From positions 1,302,001 through 1,366,000 of the forward strand of contig NZ_CP048115.1 of assembly GCF_010093045.1 (NCBI RefSeq): 64,000 bases of DNA. The letters are read 5' to 3'. Shown piece by piece: positions 54,525 to 63,462 of the stretch (within the stretch, counting starts at the first letter, position 1; every line of letters begins with the position of its first letter). The stretch comes from Mucilaginibacter sp. 14171R-50. Its GTDB lineage: Bacteria; Bacteroidota; Bacteroidia; Sphingobacteriales; Sphingobacteriaceae. The translations under genes and the position numbers were made by a program. The notes under the pieces were generated by a model, which saw only the letters and a program-made list of their open reading frames with translations, was not told where the DNA came from and searched no databases.

Positions 54525-55322
54525 ATGAGAGTTATTTTATTGGCTTTTTGCCTTACGGCATTGGCATGCGCTGTACATGCGCAAGAATTATATGTAAATA
54601 CCGAACCTGCCAGCAACATGGCTGCACATTCGCTTGGTATACGGCTGGAAAATCAGGGCTTTAATTCATCAGGGTTTAAAAATCGCACAACATTAGAAGC
54701 TATGTACGGCGTAAGCGGTAAGCTGATGATGCACGGAGCGTTATATACGTCAAATTTTCAGCAAAACAGCCAGCGTTTTGAGGGGGGAAGCATTTACGGA
54801 AAATACAGGTTTCTATCCGTTGATACGGTTCAGGCGCATTTTCGGGGAGCCGTGTTCGCAAAGGCAGCCGTAAGCCGCAACCCCTACACTATGCAGGAGA
54901 TAGCCTTTGAGGGCGATAACTCGGGCTTGCAGGCGGGCATGGTGTTTACGCAATTGCTGCATAAACTGGCATTTTCAGGTTCGGCAAGCTATTTACGCGG
55001 AATAGACAATGCCAATACTTATGGCCAAGTTACTGGCGCGAAGTCGGCCCTGGCGTATACTATAAGTGCCGGCTATTTGCTGTTGCCAAAGCGGTATACC
55101 AGTTATAAGCAGGTAAACTTAAACCTGTATGCCGAGTTGCTGGGCAAAACTAATCCCGGCTATGCGCAAAGCTATGTTGATATAGCCCCTGCCGTGCAAT
55201 TTATATTCAACAGCGTTTGCCGGCTCGATATATCCTATCGTACGCCTTTATACAATAACATGCTGCGCAACAGTGCCAATATGTACCTGGTACGGTTCGA
55301 GTACAATTTTTTTAACTTATAA
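54525..55322 (+). CDS. outer-membrane beta-barrel-like protein
   Basis: 265-aa protein with a signal peptide (about 1-19, AVHAQ) and alternating amphipathic strands ending in an aromatic residue (RFEYNFFNL), the outer-membrane barrel pattern. No family name recognised. Between the HMA gene and the His/Met-rich barrel gene, likely same operon. Confidence 0.72.
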   Translation: MRVILLAFCLTALACAVHAQELYVNTEPASNMAAHSLGIRLENQGFNSSGFKNRTTLEAMYGVSGKLMMHGALYTSNFQQNSQRFEGGSIYGKYRFLSVDTVQAHFRGAVFAKAAVSRNPYTMQEIAFEGDNSGLQAGMVFTQLLHKLAFSGSASYLRGIDNANTYGQVTGAKSALAYTISAGYLLLPKRYTSYKQVNLNLYAELLGKTNPGYAQSYVDIAPAVQFIFNSVCRLDISYRTPLYNNMLRNSANMYLVRFEYNFFNL

Positions 55323-55331
55323 ATATCAACC

Positions 55332-56729
55332 ATGAAAAATTATATAACTCTGTTTGGTGTGCTGATGCTGGCGGTAAACGTCAATGCGCAGCAAATGGAT
55401 CACATGCAACATGATAATACAAAAAACGCCAAACCGCACGATCATGCTAAAATGATGGCGGCGATGGGCAACGATACTACCCGCCATATGGGGATGAGCA
55501 GTCAGTTTTCCTTAGACCTGCCGATGAACCGCGATGGCTCAGGTACCTCGTGGGTGCCCGATGAAACGCCGATGTACATGTATATGGTACACGGGAAAAA
55601 GTGGATGCACATGTTTCACGGAAGCTTTTTTGCACGCTATAACAAGCAGGACCTGTTTAACAAGGGCCAGCGTGGAGATAGTAAATTTGATGTGCCAAAC
55701 TGGTTTATGTATATGGCTCAGCGTAAGGTAGGAAGCAATGGTTTGTTTGCTGTGAATACCATGTTCTCGTTTGATCCTTTCACCGTTGGCGCGGGCGGAT
55801 ACCCGCTGCTGTATCAAACCGGCGAATCGTATAAAGGCAATAAACTGGTAGACCGTCAGCATCCGCATGACTTGTTTGCCGAACTCAGTGTAGCTTACAC
55901 CCACCGGGTAGCTAAAAATACCGACATTTCGCTATCGGTAGGGATGCCCGGTGAGCCGGCGCTCGGTCCGCCGGTGTTTATGCACCGTATCTCGGCCATG
56001 AATAACCCCGATGCGCCCCTGAGCCATCATTATGCAGATGCCACGCACATTACCTTTGGTACGGCCACGCTGGGTTTACGCTATAAAAATGTGAAGCTGG
56101 AGGGCTCAGTTTTTACAGGCCGCGAACCTGATGAGCACCGGTACGATTTTGATAAGCCCAGGTTTAATTCATACTCGGTGCGCCTGTCGGTAAATCCATC
56201 CAGGGAATGGGCCTTACAGGTTTCAAACGGCTGGCTGCACAGCCCCGAAGAAGCCGAACCCCAGGATAATGTGAACCGCTTTACCGCATCGGCCATACAC
56301 ACCAAAATGCTGGGCAATAACAGCTACGTAGCCACCACCCTGGTATATGGGCAAAACCGGCATCACGGCAAAACGCAGCCCGCTATATTGCTTGAGAACA
56401 GCCTGCAATTAAAAAAAACCGCCATTTACAGCCGTTACGAATATGTGCAAAAGGATGCAGGCGAGATGGATCTGGATGCAGTATTTCCCGGCGACCCTAA
56501 TTTTAACATTAACGCCATAACCCTGGGGGCAAACCGTATACTAACCACCGTTAAACAAACCAACCTTACCTTGGGGCTTCAGGCAACACTCAATGCCTCG
56601 CCCAAAGCGCTAAGGCCATTATATGGCGATGCTCCGGTTGGTTTCCAGGTGTACCTGCGTATTACGCCCTCACTGATGAAAATGGGCGGTGCAAAACACA
56701 AAGTGGATCATGATATGATGGATATGTAA
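55332..56729 (+). CDS. His/Met-rich outer-membrane protein of copper cluster
   Basis: 465-aa protein with a signal peptide (about 1-19) followed by a metal-binding-looking segment MDHMQHDNTKNAKPHDHAK and many His/Met residues (HMFHGSF, HHYADATHITF). The remainder has strand-like periodicity of a large barrel. The tail KHKVDHDMMDM is again metal-ligand-rich. Role in copper efflux or scavenging is inferred from the cluster and residue bias. Confidence 0.75.
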   Translation: MKNYITLFGVLMLAVNVNAQQMDHMQHDNTKNAKPHDHAKMMAAMGNDTTRHMGMSSQFSLDLPMNRDGSGTSWVPDETPMYMYMVHGKKWMHMFHGSFFARYNKQDLFNKGQRGDSKFDVPNWFMYMAQRKVGSNGLFAVNTMFSFDPFTVGAGGYPLLYQTGESYKGNKLVDRQHPHDLFAELSVAYTHRVAKNTDISLSVGMPGEPALGPPVFMHRISAMNNPDAPLSHHYADATHITFGTATLGLRYKNVKLEGSVFTGREPDEHRYDFDKPRFNSYSVRLSVNPSREWALQVSNGWLHSPEEAEPQDNVNRFTASAIHTKMLGNNSYVATTLVYGQNRHHGKTQPAILLENSLQLKKTAIYSRYEYVQKDAGEMDLDAVFPGDPNFNINAITLGANRILTTVKQTNLTLGLQATLNASPKALRPLYGDAPVGFQVYLRITPSLMKMGGAKHKVDHDMMDM

Positions 56730-56732
56730 TAT

Positions 56733-56754
56733 AAAAGGCGCGAAAGCGCCTTTT
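56733..56754 (+). terminator. intrinsic terminator of the copper cluster
   Basis: Perfect 9-bp stem AAAAGGCGC / GCGCCTTTT with loop GAAA, 3 bp after the stop. Confidence 0.85.
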
Positions 56755-56821
56755 ATTCTTCCCTTAAAAGAAAACCTTATTAAACAGCTCAGTCAATCAG
56801 CCGTTCAACAATCGCTTCATG

Positions 56822-58648
56822 TTAATTAATAAACTTTCCGCTCATATCCACTTTTCGTGCAAAGGGGTTAAAAAAGCGGTTGGCCAGCACGGCAAATTCG
56901 CGGCGGGTGACCGGGCGAGTAGCGTCAAAGCCGGTGGTAAATTTGTAATAAGTTTTCCAGGTTTTCTGGATGCCGTCCTGCAGGTTTTTCGGGTCGCGCA
57001 GGGTCATTTCGCTGATGTACGATAGCAGGTTACCTATAGTAAACAGTTCGCCCGGCTTCTCCTTATTAAACCATAAAAATGCCCGCGAGTATATCTCGTT
57101 TAAAAAGGGTTTTATTTCGGCTGTATGTACAACGCTGTCGGGCATGAACAATACCCGCGCGCTGTTGCCATTTGGTTTTTGTATGCCTTGCAGTAAACCG
57201 GTGGCGCCTATCTGCTGTATGGCGCGGTAATCGCGGTCGGTGGTTTTAATGTCGGCAAAGGGCATCAGCATACCTTTAAAGTCAAGTATCTCGCCCTGAA
57301 TGATGCGTGGTTTTAAATTTTTGGTAGTGGTTTCAAAAAATATGCAGTAGGCCGCGGTGGCGCCAACGCCCTGCCCAAGCGTCATCTGTACGGACGGGTA
57401 ACTGATACTGCTATTTACCAAGTGCGTAACTGACATGGCCTTTTCTGTAACCAGTAAATTCTCCTGTTCTTTAACAACCACCGCGCCAAGCGGGATAGAA
57501 TAAGCAGGGAACGGCGGGTAATTGATGTGAGGCGCACCCGGTATACTGTAATGTTGCCCCGGCAAGGCATCGCCCACGGCAATACTGGTGCGGTATAGCT
57601 GCGAGCCGCGGGTATAGGGTGTATAAATGTCGTCAAGCACCATACGCACCATCCCAGCTGCCCGGCGGTTCTCGCGGATCAACGGCAAATAGGGGAGATG
57701 GTCGGTTGTTTTAAAATCATCAGTAAGGCCAAGGTTTTTAAAACCAAGGCGGGTTTGCAGGTAGTAAATAAGCCCCAGTGTGCGCAGTTTTGCCTTTTTG
57801 AATGTGGCCTCGCGGTTTTCCGGATTCAGGTCGTCGCTGGTTATAGGGTATTGATTTGCGCAGTCGCTCCAATTGATCAGATATTTATCATTTGGCAACT
57901 TGGCCGATGCCAGCATTTTTTTGATATCCGCGTTGTTTAGGCAAGCGTATTGCGTAGCATCATAGCCCGCAGGTTGGGGGATGGTACGATCAATACCACG
58001 GCCATAATCTTTTAAAATTGCCAGATAACTGATATCCTGTATCTGGTTGGTGGCATTTTGGGGTGCCAGTTCCTCTTTTGTATCGGTACGGCTGTCAAAC
58101 CCCGCTGTTAGTAATACGCCAGCAGCTGCGGCTACATCGCCCAGTTCGGTAGCATCAACCACCAGTTTAGCTTTTATGGTAACCGCCTTGCCGCTCTGCA
58201 TAATGGTGATCTCCCAACCTGTGCCATCTTTTTTTACAGCTGTAAAAGGTGTGTTCATCTTAACGGTGAGGTTTTTAACCGTATCGGTTATGCGTTTAAG
58301 TATCGCCGCGCCGGTGTAGGGTTCAAATACCAGCGGGGCGTTTGTGGTGGTATCGTACCCCAGGCGTGGCTTATACAATTCGCGTATATGATTTTTAAAT
58401 TCAGCGTAGATTCCCGATGCTAAGGTGCGGTTACCTTCCAGTATACACATCCCGCCGCTGGTCATGCTGCCGCCAAGCCAGGGGCCCGGTTCAATCAGTA
58501 TCGTCTTGATTTTGCTGCGGGCACTTTGGATGGCTGCCGCCACGCCGCTTGCACCGCCACCTACAACTAATACATCGGTACGTATAGTTTCGGCAAAGCC
58601 GGCAAAACATTTAAAGAACAGTAATAACAGGAGTAATTTTTTATACAT
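56822..58648 (-). CDS. FAD-dependent oxidoreductase, secreted (FAD_oxidored family)
   Basis: 608-aa protein with a signal peptide (about 1-20, FAGFAE) and an FAD-binding Rossmann start VLVVGGGASGVAAAI (26-40); LVVDATELGDVAAAAGV and a C-terminal domain follow. Family members with signal peptides often act on polysaccharide- or xanthan-type substrates in Bacteroidota. Start at 58648 (MYKKLL); further in-frame upstream codons are unlikely. Lone minus-strand gene. Confidence 0.87.
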   Translation of the reverse strand: MYKKLLLLLLFFKCFAGFAETIRTDVLVVGGGASGVAAAIQSARSKIKTILIEPGPWLGGSMTSGGMCILEGNRTLASGIYAEFKNHIRELYKPRLGYDTTTNAPLVFEPYTGAAILKRITDTVKNLTVKMNTPFTAVKKDGTGWEITIMQSGKAVTIKAKLVVDATELGDVAAAAGVLLTAGFDSRTDTKEELAPQNATNQIQDISYLAILKDYGRGIDRTIPQPAGYDATQYACLNNADIKKMLASAKLPNDKYLINWSDCANQYPITSDDLNPENREATFKKAKLRTLGLIYYLQTRLGFKNLGLTDDFKTTDHLPYLPLIRENRRAAGMVRMVLDDIYTPYTRGSQLYRTSIAVGDALPGQHYSIPGAPHINYPPFPAYSIPLGAVVVKEQENLLVTEKAMSVTHLVNSSISYPSVQMTLGQGVGATAAYCIFFETTTKNLKPRIIQGEILDFKGMLMPFADIKTTDRDYRAIQQIGATGLLQGIQKPNGNSARVLFMPDSVVHTAEIKPFLNEIYSRAFLWFNKEKPGELFTIGNLLSYISEMTLRDPKNLQDGIQKTWKTYYKFTTGFDATRPVTRREFAVLANRFFNPFARKVDMSGKFIN

Positions 58649-58733
58649 CTTAAAGCAAAATAACACTAAAACGCTAATTTAGCCCAATTCCTTATGGAAT
58701 AACAAAAATTTAGATACATCCTAACCAAAGACC

Positions 58734-59261
58734 ATGACAGACGAGCAAATGCGTTACCCGATAGGGAAGTTTGTGGCGCCGGTATCATACACAGACGATG
58801 CCATGCGCCGCTGGATACATGATATCGCAACATTGCCAGGCCGCGTACGCGAAGCCATTATAGGGCTTAATTATAACCAGCTTGACACCCAATACCGTGC
58901 CGGCGGCTGGACGTTGCGGCAAGTAGTACACCACCTGGCTGATAGCCACATGAACTCGTTATGCCGCTTTAAGCTGGCCCTTACCGAAGATACCCCAACC
59001 ATTAAGCCTTATGACGAAACAGGCTGGGCCCTGCAGCCCGATTACCGCCTGCCGGTAGAGCCATCGCTAAAAATGCTCGACGGTATTCATCAGCATATGG
59101 TGGCCCTTTTTGAGAGTTTTACCGAAGATCAATGGAACCGCACATTTATACACCCCGAGTCGGGCAGTGTTACGCCGCTAAAGAAGAATCTTGCGTTGTA
59201 TGCGTGGCATGGTAATCACCATTTAGCGCATTTAACCGAAACGGTTAAGAAGTTTAAGTAA
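58734..59261 (+). CDS. YfiT/bacillithiol-transferase-type DinB protein
   Basis: 175-aa metal-dependent thiol transferase of the YfiT/BstA group, which in Bacillus uses bacillithiol. The metal-ligand histidines correspond to His67 ([10 protein letters not shown]), His159 and His163 ([10 protein letters not shown]). Motif MRYPIGKF at the N-terminus is family-specific. Upstream of, and near, the CsaA-like operon. Confidence 0.9.
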   Translation: MTDEQMRYPIGKFVAPVSYTDDAMRRWIHDIATLPGRVREAIIGLNYNQLDTQYRAGGWTLRQVVHHLADSHMNSLCRFKLALTEDTPTIKPYDETGWALQPDYRLPVEPSLKMLDGIHQHMVALFESFTEDQWNRTFIHPESGSVTPLKKNLALYAWHGNHHLAHLTETVKKFK

Positions 59262-59292
59262 GTGTGAATCCGCATAATCAACATCCACCCGC

Positions 59293-59300
59293 TACCTTTG
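59293..59300 (+). promoter_or_regulatory. -7 box of CsaA-like gene, 5 bp from start codon
   Basis: TACCTTTG fits TAnnTTTG and ends 5 bp before the ATG at 59306, suggesting a leaderless or nearly leaderless transcript. Confidence 0.5.
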
Positions 59301-59305
59301 CATTT

Positions 59306-59641
59306 ATGGAAACCATATCCTGGAACGATTTTGAAAAAGTGGAACTGCGTGCCGGAACTATACTTGAGGTAACCGATTTCCCCGAGGCCCGTAAACCTGC
59401 GTATAAACTTAAGGTTGATTTTGGGCCGCTGGGCATTAAACAAAGCAGCGCGCAGATCACCAAACATTACACAAAAGAGGAGTTGCCGGGCAGGCAGATA
59501 CTGGGGGTAATTAATTTCCCCAAAAAACAGATAGCCAATTTTATGTCGGAGTTTTTGGTTACCGGCCTGGCCGATGAAAACGGCGATATTGTGCTAACTG
59601 CAATAGATAAACCTGTGCCCAATGGCAGCAAGCTGATATGA
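59306..59641 (+). CDS. CsaA-like tRNA-binding domain protein
   Basis: 111-aa single EMAP/CsaA-type OB-fold domain ([60 protein letters not shown]). CsaA acts as an export chaperone in some bacteria and the fold binds tRNA elsewhere; the role here is open. Overlaps the SdpI gene by 4 bp (ATGA). Confidence 0.88.
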   Translation: METISWNDFEKVELRAGTILEVTDFPEARKPAYKLKVDFGPLGIKQSSAQITKHYTKEELPGRQILGVINFPKKQIANFMSEFLVTGLADENGDIVLTAIDKPVPNGSKLI

Positions 59642-60012
59642 TATTTGTAAACTGGATAATAGGCCCGCACCTGATAGGTTTGATATTTATATTGGCAGGT
59701 ATGATACAAAAGCGTTATCCGCCTAAAGAAATAAATAGCCTTTATGGTTACCGCACTGCCCTGTCTATGAAAAATCAGCAAAATTGGGATGAGGGTAACC
59801 GTTATTCCACCGCGCTGATCATTAAATGCGGTTGGGCGCTGGTAGTAGCCGGGCTTGTTATAACAGGGTTATTAAACATGGTATTGTTAAGCGCCCAAAT
59901 AACAGCGCTTATAAAAGTCGGTTTGATGCTGGCAGGTGCTTTTGTTACGGTCATCATACTTTTCAGGGCTACCGAAAAACATTTAAAGAACAAATTTGAA
60001 CAAAACACCTGA
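59638..60012 (+). CDS. SdpI family membrane protein
   Basis: 124-aa protein with three helices (about 5-22, 60-83, 87-110) and the family motif [25 protein letters not shown]. In Bacillus SdpI gives immunity to the SdpC toxin; in Bacteroidota the role is unknown. Overlaps both the CsaA-like gene (4 bp) and the deaminase gene (1 bp), so all three are co-translated. Confidence 0.85.
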   Translation: MIFVNWIIGPHLIGLIFILAGMIQKRYPPKEINSLYGYRTALSMKNQQNWDEGNRYSTALIIKCGWALVVAGLVITGLLNMVLLSAQITALIKVGLMLAGAFVTVIILFRATEKHLKNKFEQNT

Positions 60013-60485
60013 TGCGATATGTAACTTTTGGCGATGAGCAGCCCGCTATCTCTCCCGATGAATTTTTTATGAACGAGGCCTTAAAAGAGGCCCGGCTGGC
60101 TTTGCAGGAAGATGAGATACCTATTGGCGCGGTTGTGGTGTGTAAGGGGCAGATCATTGGCCGTGGTCATAACCTTACCGAGCGGCTTAACGATGTATCG
60201 GCCCATGCCGAAATGCAGGCCCTGACAGCGGCTGCGAATTATATGGGAGGTAAATACCTGCCCGAGTGTACACTGTATGTTACTTTAGAGCCTTGCGTAA
60301 TGTGCGCCGGGGCAAGCTATTGGTTCCAGATAGGGCGCATAGTTTTTGGCGCGTACGATACCAAACGCGGTTTTGGCCGGCTTAACCAAGCCATCACTCA
60401 CCCAAAAACCTTAATAACCGGCGGTATACATGAAAACGATTGCGCGCAACTGGTGAAAGATTTTTTTAAGGGAAAGAGGAATTAG
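60012..60485 (+). CDS. tadA: nucleoside deaminase, probably tRNA adenosine deaminase
   Basis: 157-aa zinc deaminase. Catalytic motif HAE (His65-Ala-Glu67) and PCVMC (94-98) with the PIGAVVV strand are those of the TadA/guanine-deaminase family; TadA, making inosine 34 in tRNA-Arg, is the likelier member by length. Third gene of an overlapping operon with csaA-like and SdpI; a word-repeat spacer follows. Confidence 0.9.
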   Translation: MRYVTFGDEQPAISPDEFFMNEALKEARLALQEDEIPIGAVVVCKGQIIGRGHNLTERLNDVSAHAEMQALTAAANYMGGKYLPECTLYVTLEPCVMCAGASYWFQIGRIVFGAYDTKRGFGRLNQAITHPKTLITGGIHENDCAQLVKDFFKGKRN

Positions 60486-60490
60486 GAATC

Positions 60491-60576
60491 AGAAAGTCCG
60501 ATGTCAGAGAGTCGGAAAGACAAAATTTTCCGCAGCTGTCTTTCTGACTCCCGACATCCCGGACTTTCCGACTCTC
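60491..60576. repeat. degenerate word-repeat hairpin spacer
   Basis: Left arm 60491-60522 (AGAAAGTCCGATGTCAGAGA...) faces right arm 60537-60576 (GTCTTTCTGACTCCCGACAT...), both built of AGTCGGAAAG-like words and complements. Between tadA and sodB. Confidence 0.55.
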
Positions 60577-60624
60577 TTAACAAAAACTTGACATTGATAT
60601 AGAACAATTACCTGTCTCAACCCT

Positions 60625-60632
60625 TATATTTG
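60625..60632 (+). promoter_or_regulatory. putative -7 box of sodB
   Basis: TATATTTG fits TAnnTTTG, 41 bp before the sodB ATG. Confidence 0.5.
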
Positions 60633-60673
60633 CTACATCACACACGAAAGTTTTAACCTTAAATTTTAATATT

Positions 60674-61285
60674 ATGGCATTTACACTACCGGCGTTACCC
60701 TACGCTACCGATGCTCTGGAACCGCACATTGATAAAGCTACGATGGAAATTCACCATGGTAAGCACCACCAGGCTTATGTTACCAATTTAAACAAGGCCT
60801 TAGAAGGTAAACCGGAGGCTGATGGTAATATTGAAGACATCATCAAAAATATTTCGAAGTTCCCGACCGCCGTGCGCAACAACGGTGGCGGCCACTATAA
60901 CCACTCTTTATTCTGGACCATATTATCGCCGAATGGTGGTGGCGAGCCTGCTGGCGCGCTGGCCGATGCTATCAAAAGCACTTTCGGTTCGTTTGCCGAT
61001 TTTAAAACTAAGGTATCAGAAGCGGGTGCTACCCGTTTTGGATCGGGCTGGGCGTGGTTAATTGTAACAGCCGATAAAAAGCTGGCAATAACATCAACCC
61101 CTAACCAGGATAACCCTTTAATGGATATTGCCGAAGTAAAAGGCACACCAATTTTGGGTATCGACGTATGGGAACACGCGTATTACTTAAAATACCAGAA
61201 CCGCCGCCCCGATTACCTGGCCGCAATCTGGAATGTGATTAACTGGAACCACGTTTCGGAATTATATACAAAAGCCATTGCTTAA
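60674..61285 (+). CDS. sodB: superoxide dismutase (Fe/Mn)
   Basis: 203-aa cytosolic superoxide dismutase. Metal ligands His27, His77, Asp164 and His168 ([19 protein letters not shown]) are intact. Fe versus Mn use cannot be decided from sequence alone; cambialistic enzymes are common in Bacteroidota. Own promoter box and strong terminator, so monocistronic. The symbol is by family convention. Confidence 0.94.
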   Translation: MAFTLPALPYATDALEPHIDKATMEIHHGKHHQAYVTNLNKALEGKPEADGNIEDIIKNISKFPTAVRNNGGGHYNHSLFWTILSPNGGGEPAGALADAIKSTFGSFADFKTKVSEAGATRFGSGWAWLIVTADKKLAITSTPNQDNPLMDIAEVKGTPILGIDVWEHAYYLKYQNRRPDYLAAIWNVINWNHVSELYTKAIA

Positions 61286-61325
61286 ACCCACAAGCCCTGC
61301 GCTAATGGCGAGGGTTTAACTACAG

Positions 61326-61358
61326 AGCGGCAGTTGGAAACAATCTGCCGCTTTTTTT
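61326..61358 (+). terminator. intrinsic terminator of sodB
   Basis: Perfect 8-bp stem AGCGGCAG / CTGCCGCT (61326-61333, 61345-61352), followed by seven T. Confidence 0.9.
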
Positions 61359-61415
61359 ATTTTTATTTTACACACCACGCCGTCGCCCGCAATGGCGTGG
61401 ATTGACTATTACACT

Positions 61416-62411
61416 ATGAAAGCCGTTGTATTAGAATCAGCAGAAAACCCTCTGGTTATAAAAGATGTTGCCAAACCCACGCCCGGCGCGGGAGAAGTAT
61501 TGGTGCAGGTAAAAGCTGCTGCCCTAAACCGCCGCGACTGGTGGATAACCCAGGGCAAGTATGCCGGAATAAAATATCCAACCATATTGGGCGCTGATGG
61601 TGCAGGAGTTGTAAGCGATGCCGGTGATGGCGCTAAAGAATGGCTGGGCAAAGAAGTGATCATTAACCCATCACACAACTGGGGCGAACATGCGGAGTTT
61701 CAATCGAAAGAATTTAAAATACTGGGCTTGCCCGATGATGGAACTATGGCCGAGTATGTTTTGGTAAAGGCGGAGTACCTTTATTCAAAACCGGCGCATT
61801 TGACATTTGAGCAGGCATCAGCGCTGCCTTTAGCGGGTATAACATCGTACCGCGCATTATTTACAAAAGCACATATTAAAAAGGGCGATAAGGTGCTGAT
61901 CGTTGGTGTAGGCGCAGGCACGGGCACTTTTTTGCTGCAATTTGCTTTGGCCGCCGGCGCCAAGGTTTTTGTAACATCAGGCACCGGCGAGAAGATAGAA
62001 CAGGCCAGGCAGCTCGGCGCCTGCGCGGGTGTAAATTACAAAGCGCAGGATTGGGCGCAGGAGTTGAAGCATTTTGCGGGAGGAGGCTTTGACATTATTG
62101 TTGACAGCGCGCTTGGCCCCGATTTTGCCAGGATGCCCGATCTTTGCAACCCCGGCGGGCGCATAGTATTTTTTGGCGGTACAGCGGGTAATATCCCTGA
62201 ATTAAATGCCCGGCCTATATTCTGGAAACAATTACAGATCATAGGGACGACGATGGGCACACAACAGGATTTTAAAGCCATGCTTGACTTTGTTAATTTA
62301 CATAAAATAGTACCGGTGGTTGATGATGTGTACCCTTTAGCAGATGCTTCAAAAGCTTTTGATAAAATGGGTGCCGCAACGCAGTTCGGTAAAATTGTGA
62401 TCAAGATCTGA
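61416..62411 (+). CDS. zinc-type (MDR) dehydrogenase / quinone-reductase-like
   Basis: 331-aa medium-chain reductase. N-terminal GroES-like catalytic domain (about 1-130, ILGADGAGVVSDAG), then a Rossmann cofactor domain with KVLIVGVGAGTGTFLLQFA (near 160-178). Zinc-ligand cysteines of alcohol dehydrogenases are missing, which suggests a zinc-free quinone-oxidoreductase-type enzyme. Start at 61416 (MKAVVLE). Next gene starts 4 bp downstream. Confidence 0.88.
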   Translation: MKAVVLESAENPLVIKDVAKPTPGAGEVLVQVKAAALNRRDWWITQGKYAGIKYPTILGADGAGVVSDAGDGAKEWLGKEVIINPSHNWGEHAEFQSKEFKILGLPDDGTMAEYVLVKAEYLYSKPAHLTFEQASALPLAGITSYRALFTKAHIKKGDKVLIVGVGAGTGTFLLQFALAAGAKVFVTSGTGEKIEQARQLGACAGVNYKAQDWAQELKHFAGGGFDIIVDSALGPDFARMPDLCNPGGRIVFFGGTAGNIPELNARPIFWKQLQIIGTTMGTQQDFKAMLDFVNLHKIVPVVDDVYPLADASKAFDKMGAATQFGKIVIKI

Positions 62412-62415
62412 GCTG

Positions 62416-63429
62416 ATGCTGCAATTAAGAGTTGATGAAATAAAATGGGAACTGCCCGATACGGCCACATTTTACCTTGTTGAAGCGCAGGGCCGCCACG
62501 TGGCATATAGAGCCGGGCAATTCCTCACACTGATATTTAATCACCACAGCCAGGAGATACGGCGCTCATACTCGTTAAGCTCTTCGCCTGATGAAGACCG
62601 GCCGGCTATAACTGTTAAACGGGTTAGCAATGGCGAAATATCGCGTTTTCTGCTCACAAAAGTTAAGATAGGGGATGTATTATCCGCGGCCGAACCCGCG
62701 GGGGTCTTTACCGTTACCGGGCATCCGCCTGAGAAGGACATTTTGTTGTTTGCTGCAGGGAGCGGAATTACACCCATATTCTCGATCATTAAGTATGTCC
62801 TAAAACGCGCCGGAAAGAGCAAGCTGCACCTGATCTACAGTTCTCAGGATAGTAACTCCGTTTTGTTCGAAGCAGAGCTGAATGCTTTACAGGTGCTACA
62901 TCCAGATAGGTTAAACATTACCTATTTATTAAGCAGCCATGCAAACCGCCTAACCAATATCAAGGTTGAGCAACTGGTAAACATGCAATTGGAATTTGAC
63001 AGGAATAAAGCGAAATTTTACCTTTGCGGGCCCTTTGTGTACATGCGGATGATCAGGCTTACCCTGCTGTACATGGGTATCGGACCAAGGCAAATACATA
63101 AAGAGAATTTTGTACTGGAAACTGTGCCCGTTACCGGCAGCCAAACCAATTACCCACCTCGGAATATCAGTGTTAACTTTAACAACGAACAACATAATAT
63201 AGTAGCGGGCGAAAACCAATCCATATTGCAGGCTGCCTTGCAAAACAATGTACCATTACCCTATAGCTGCCGCAGCGGGATCTGCTCGGCCTGTGTAGCG
63301 TTTTGCAAAACCGGTAGGGTAGAGATGGCCAAAAACGAAGTGCTTACCGATGATGACCTTGCCAAGGGCTGGATACTCACCTGCACAGGCCATGCGTTGA
63401 CGGATGATGTGGAGATTGAGTATAGGTAA
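62416..63429 (+). CDS. PaaE-like ferredoxin/NADPH oxidoreductase
   Basis: 337-aa three-domain reductase: FAD-binding FR-type domain (about 1-100, RRSYSLSSSPDED), NAD(P)-binding domain (about 105-230, LLFAAGSGITPIFSIIKYVL), and a C-terminal plant-type [2Fe-2S] ferredoxin domain with Cys285, Cys290, Cys293 and Cys323. This layout is that of phenylacetyl-CoA oxygenase reductase and Hcr-like proteins; the partner oxygenase is not in the window. Downstream of the MDR gene by 4 bp. Confidence 0.9.
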   Translation: MLQLRVDEIKWELPDTATFYLVEAQGRHVAYRAGQFLTLIFNHHSQEIRRSYSLSSSPDEDRPAITVKRVSNGEISRFLLTKVKIGDVLSAAEPAGVFTVTGHPPEKDILLFAAGSGITPIFSIIKYVLKRAGKSKLHLIYSSQDSNSVLFEAELNALQVLHPDRLNITYLLSSHANRLTNIKVEQLVNMQLEFDRNKAKFYLCGPFVYMRMIRLTLLYMGIGPRQIHKENFVLETVPVTGSQTNYPPRNISVNFNNEQHNIVAGENQSILQAALQNNVPLPYSCRSGICSACVAFCKTGRVEMAKNEVLTDDDLAKGWILTCTGHALTDDVEIEYR

Positions 63430-63462
63430 GTTTTAGCTGTAATACTGATCGATAAAGCGGAC

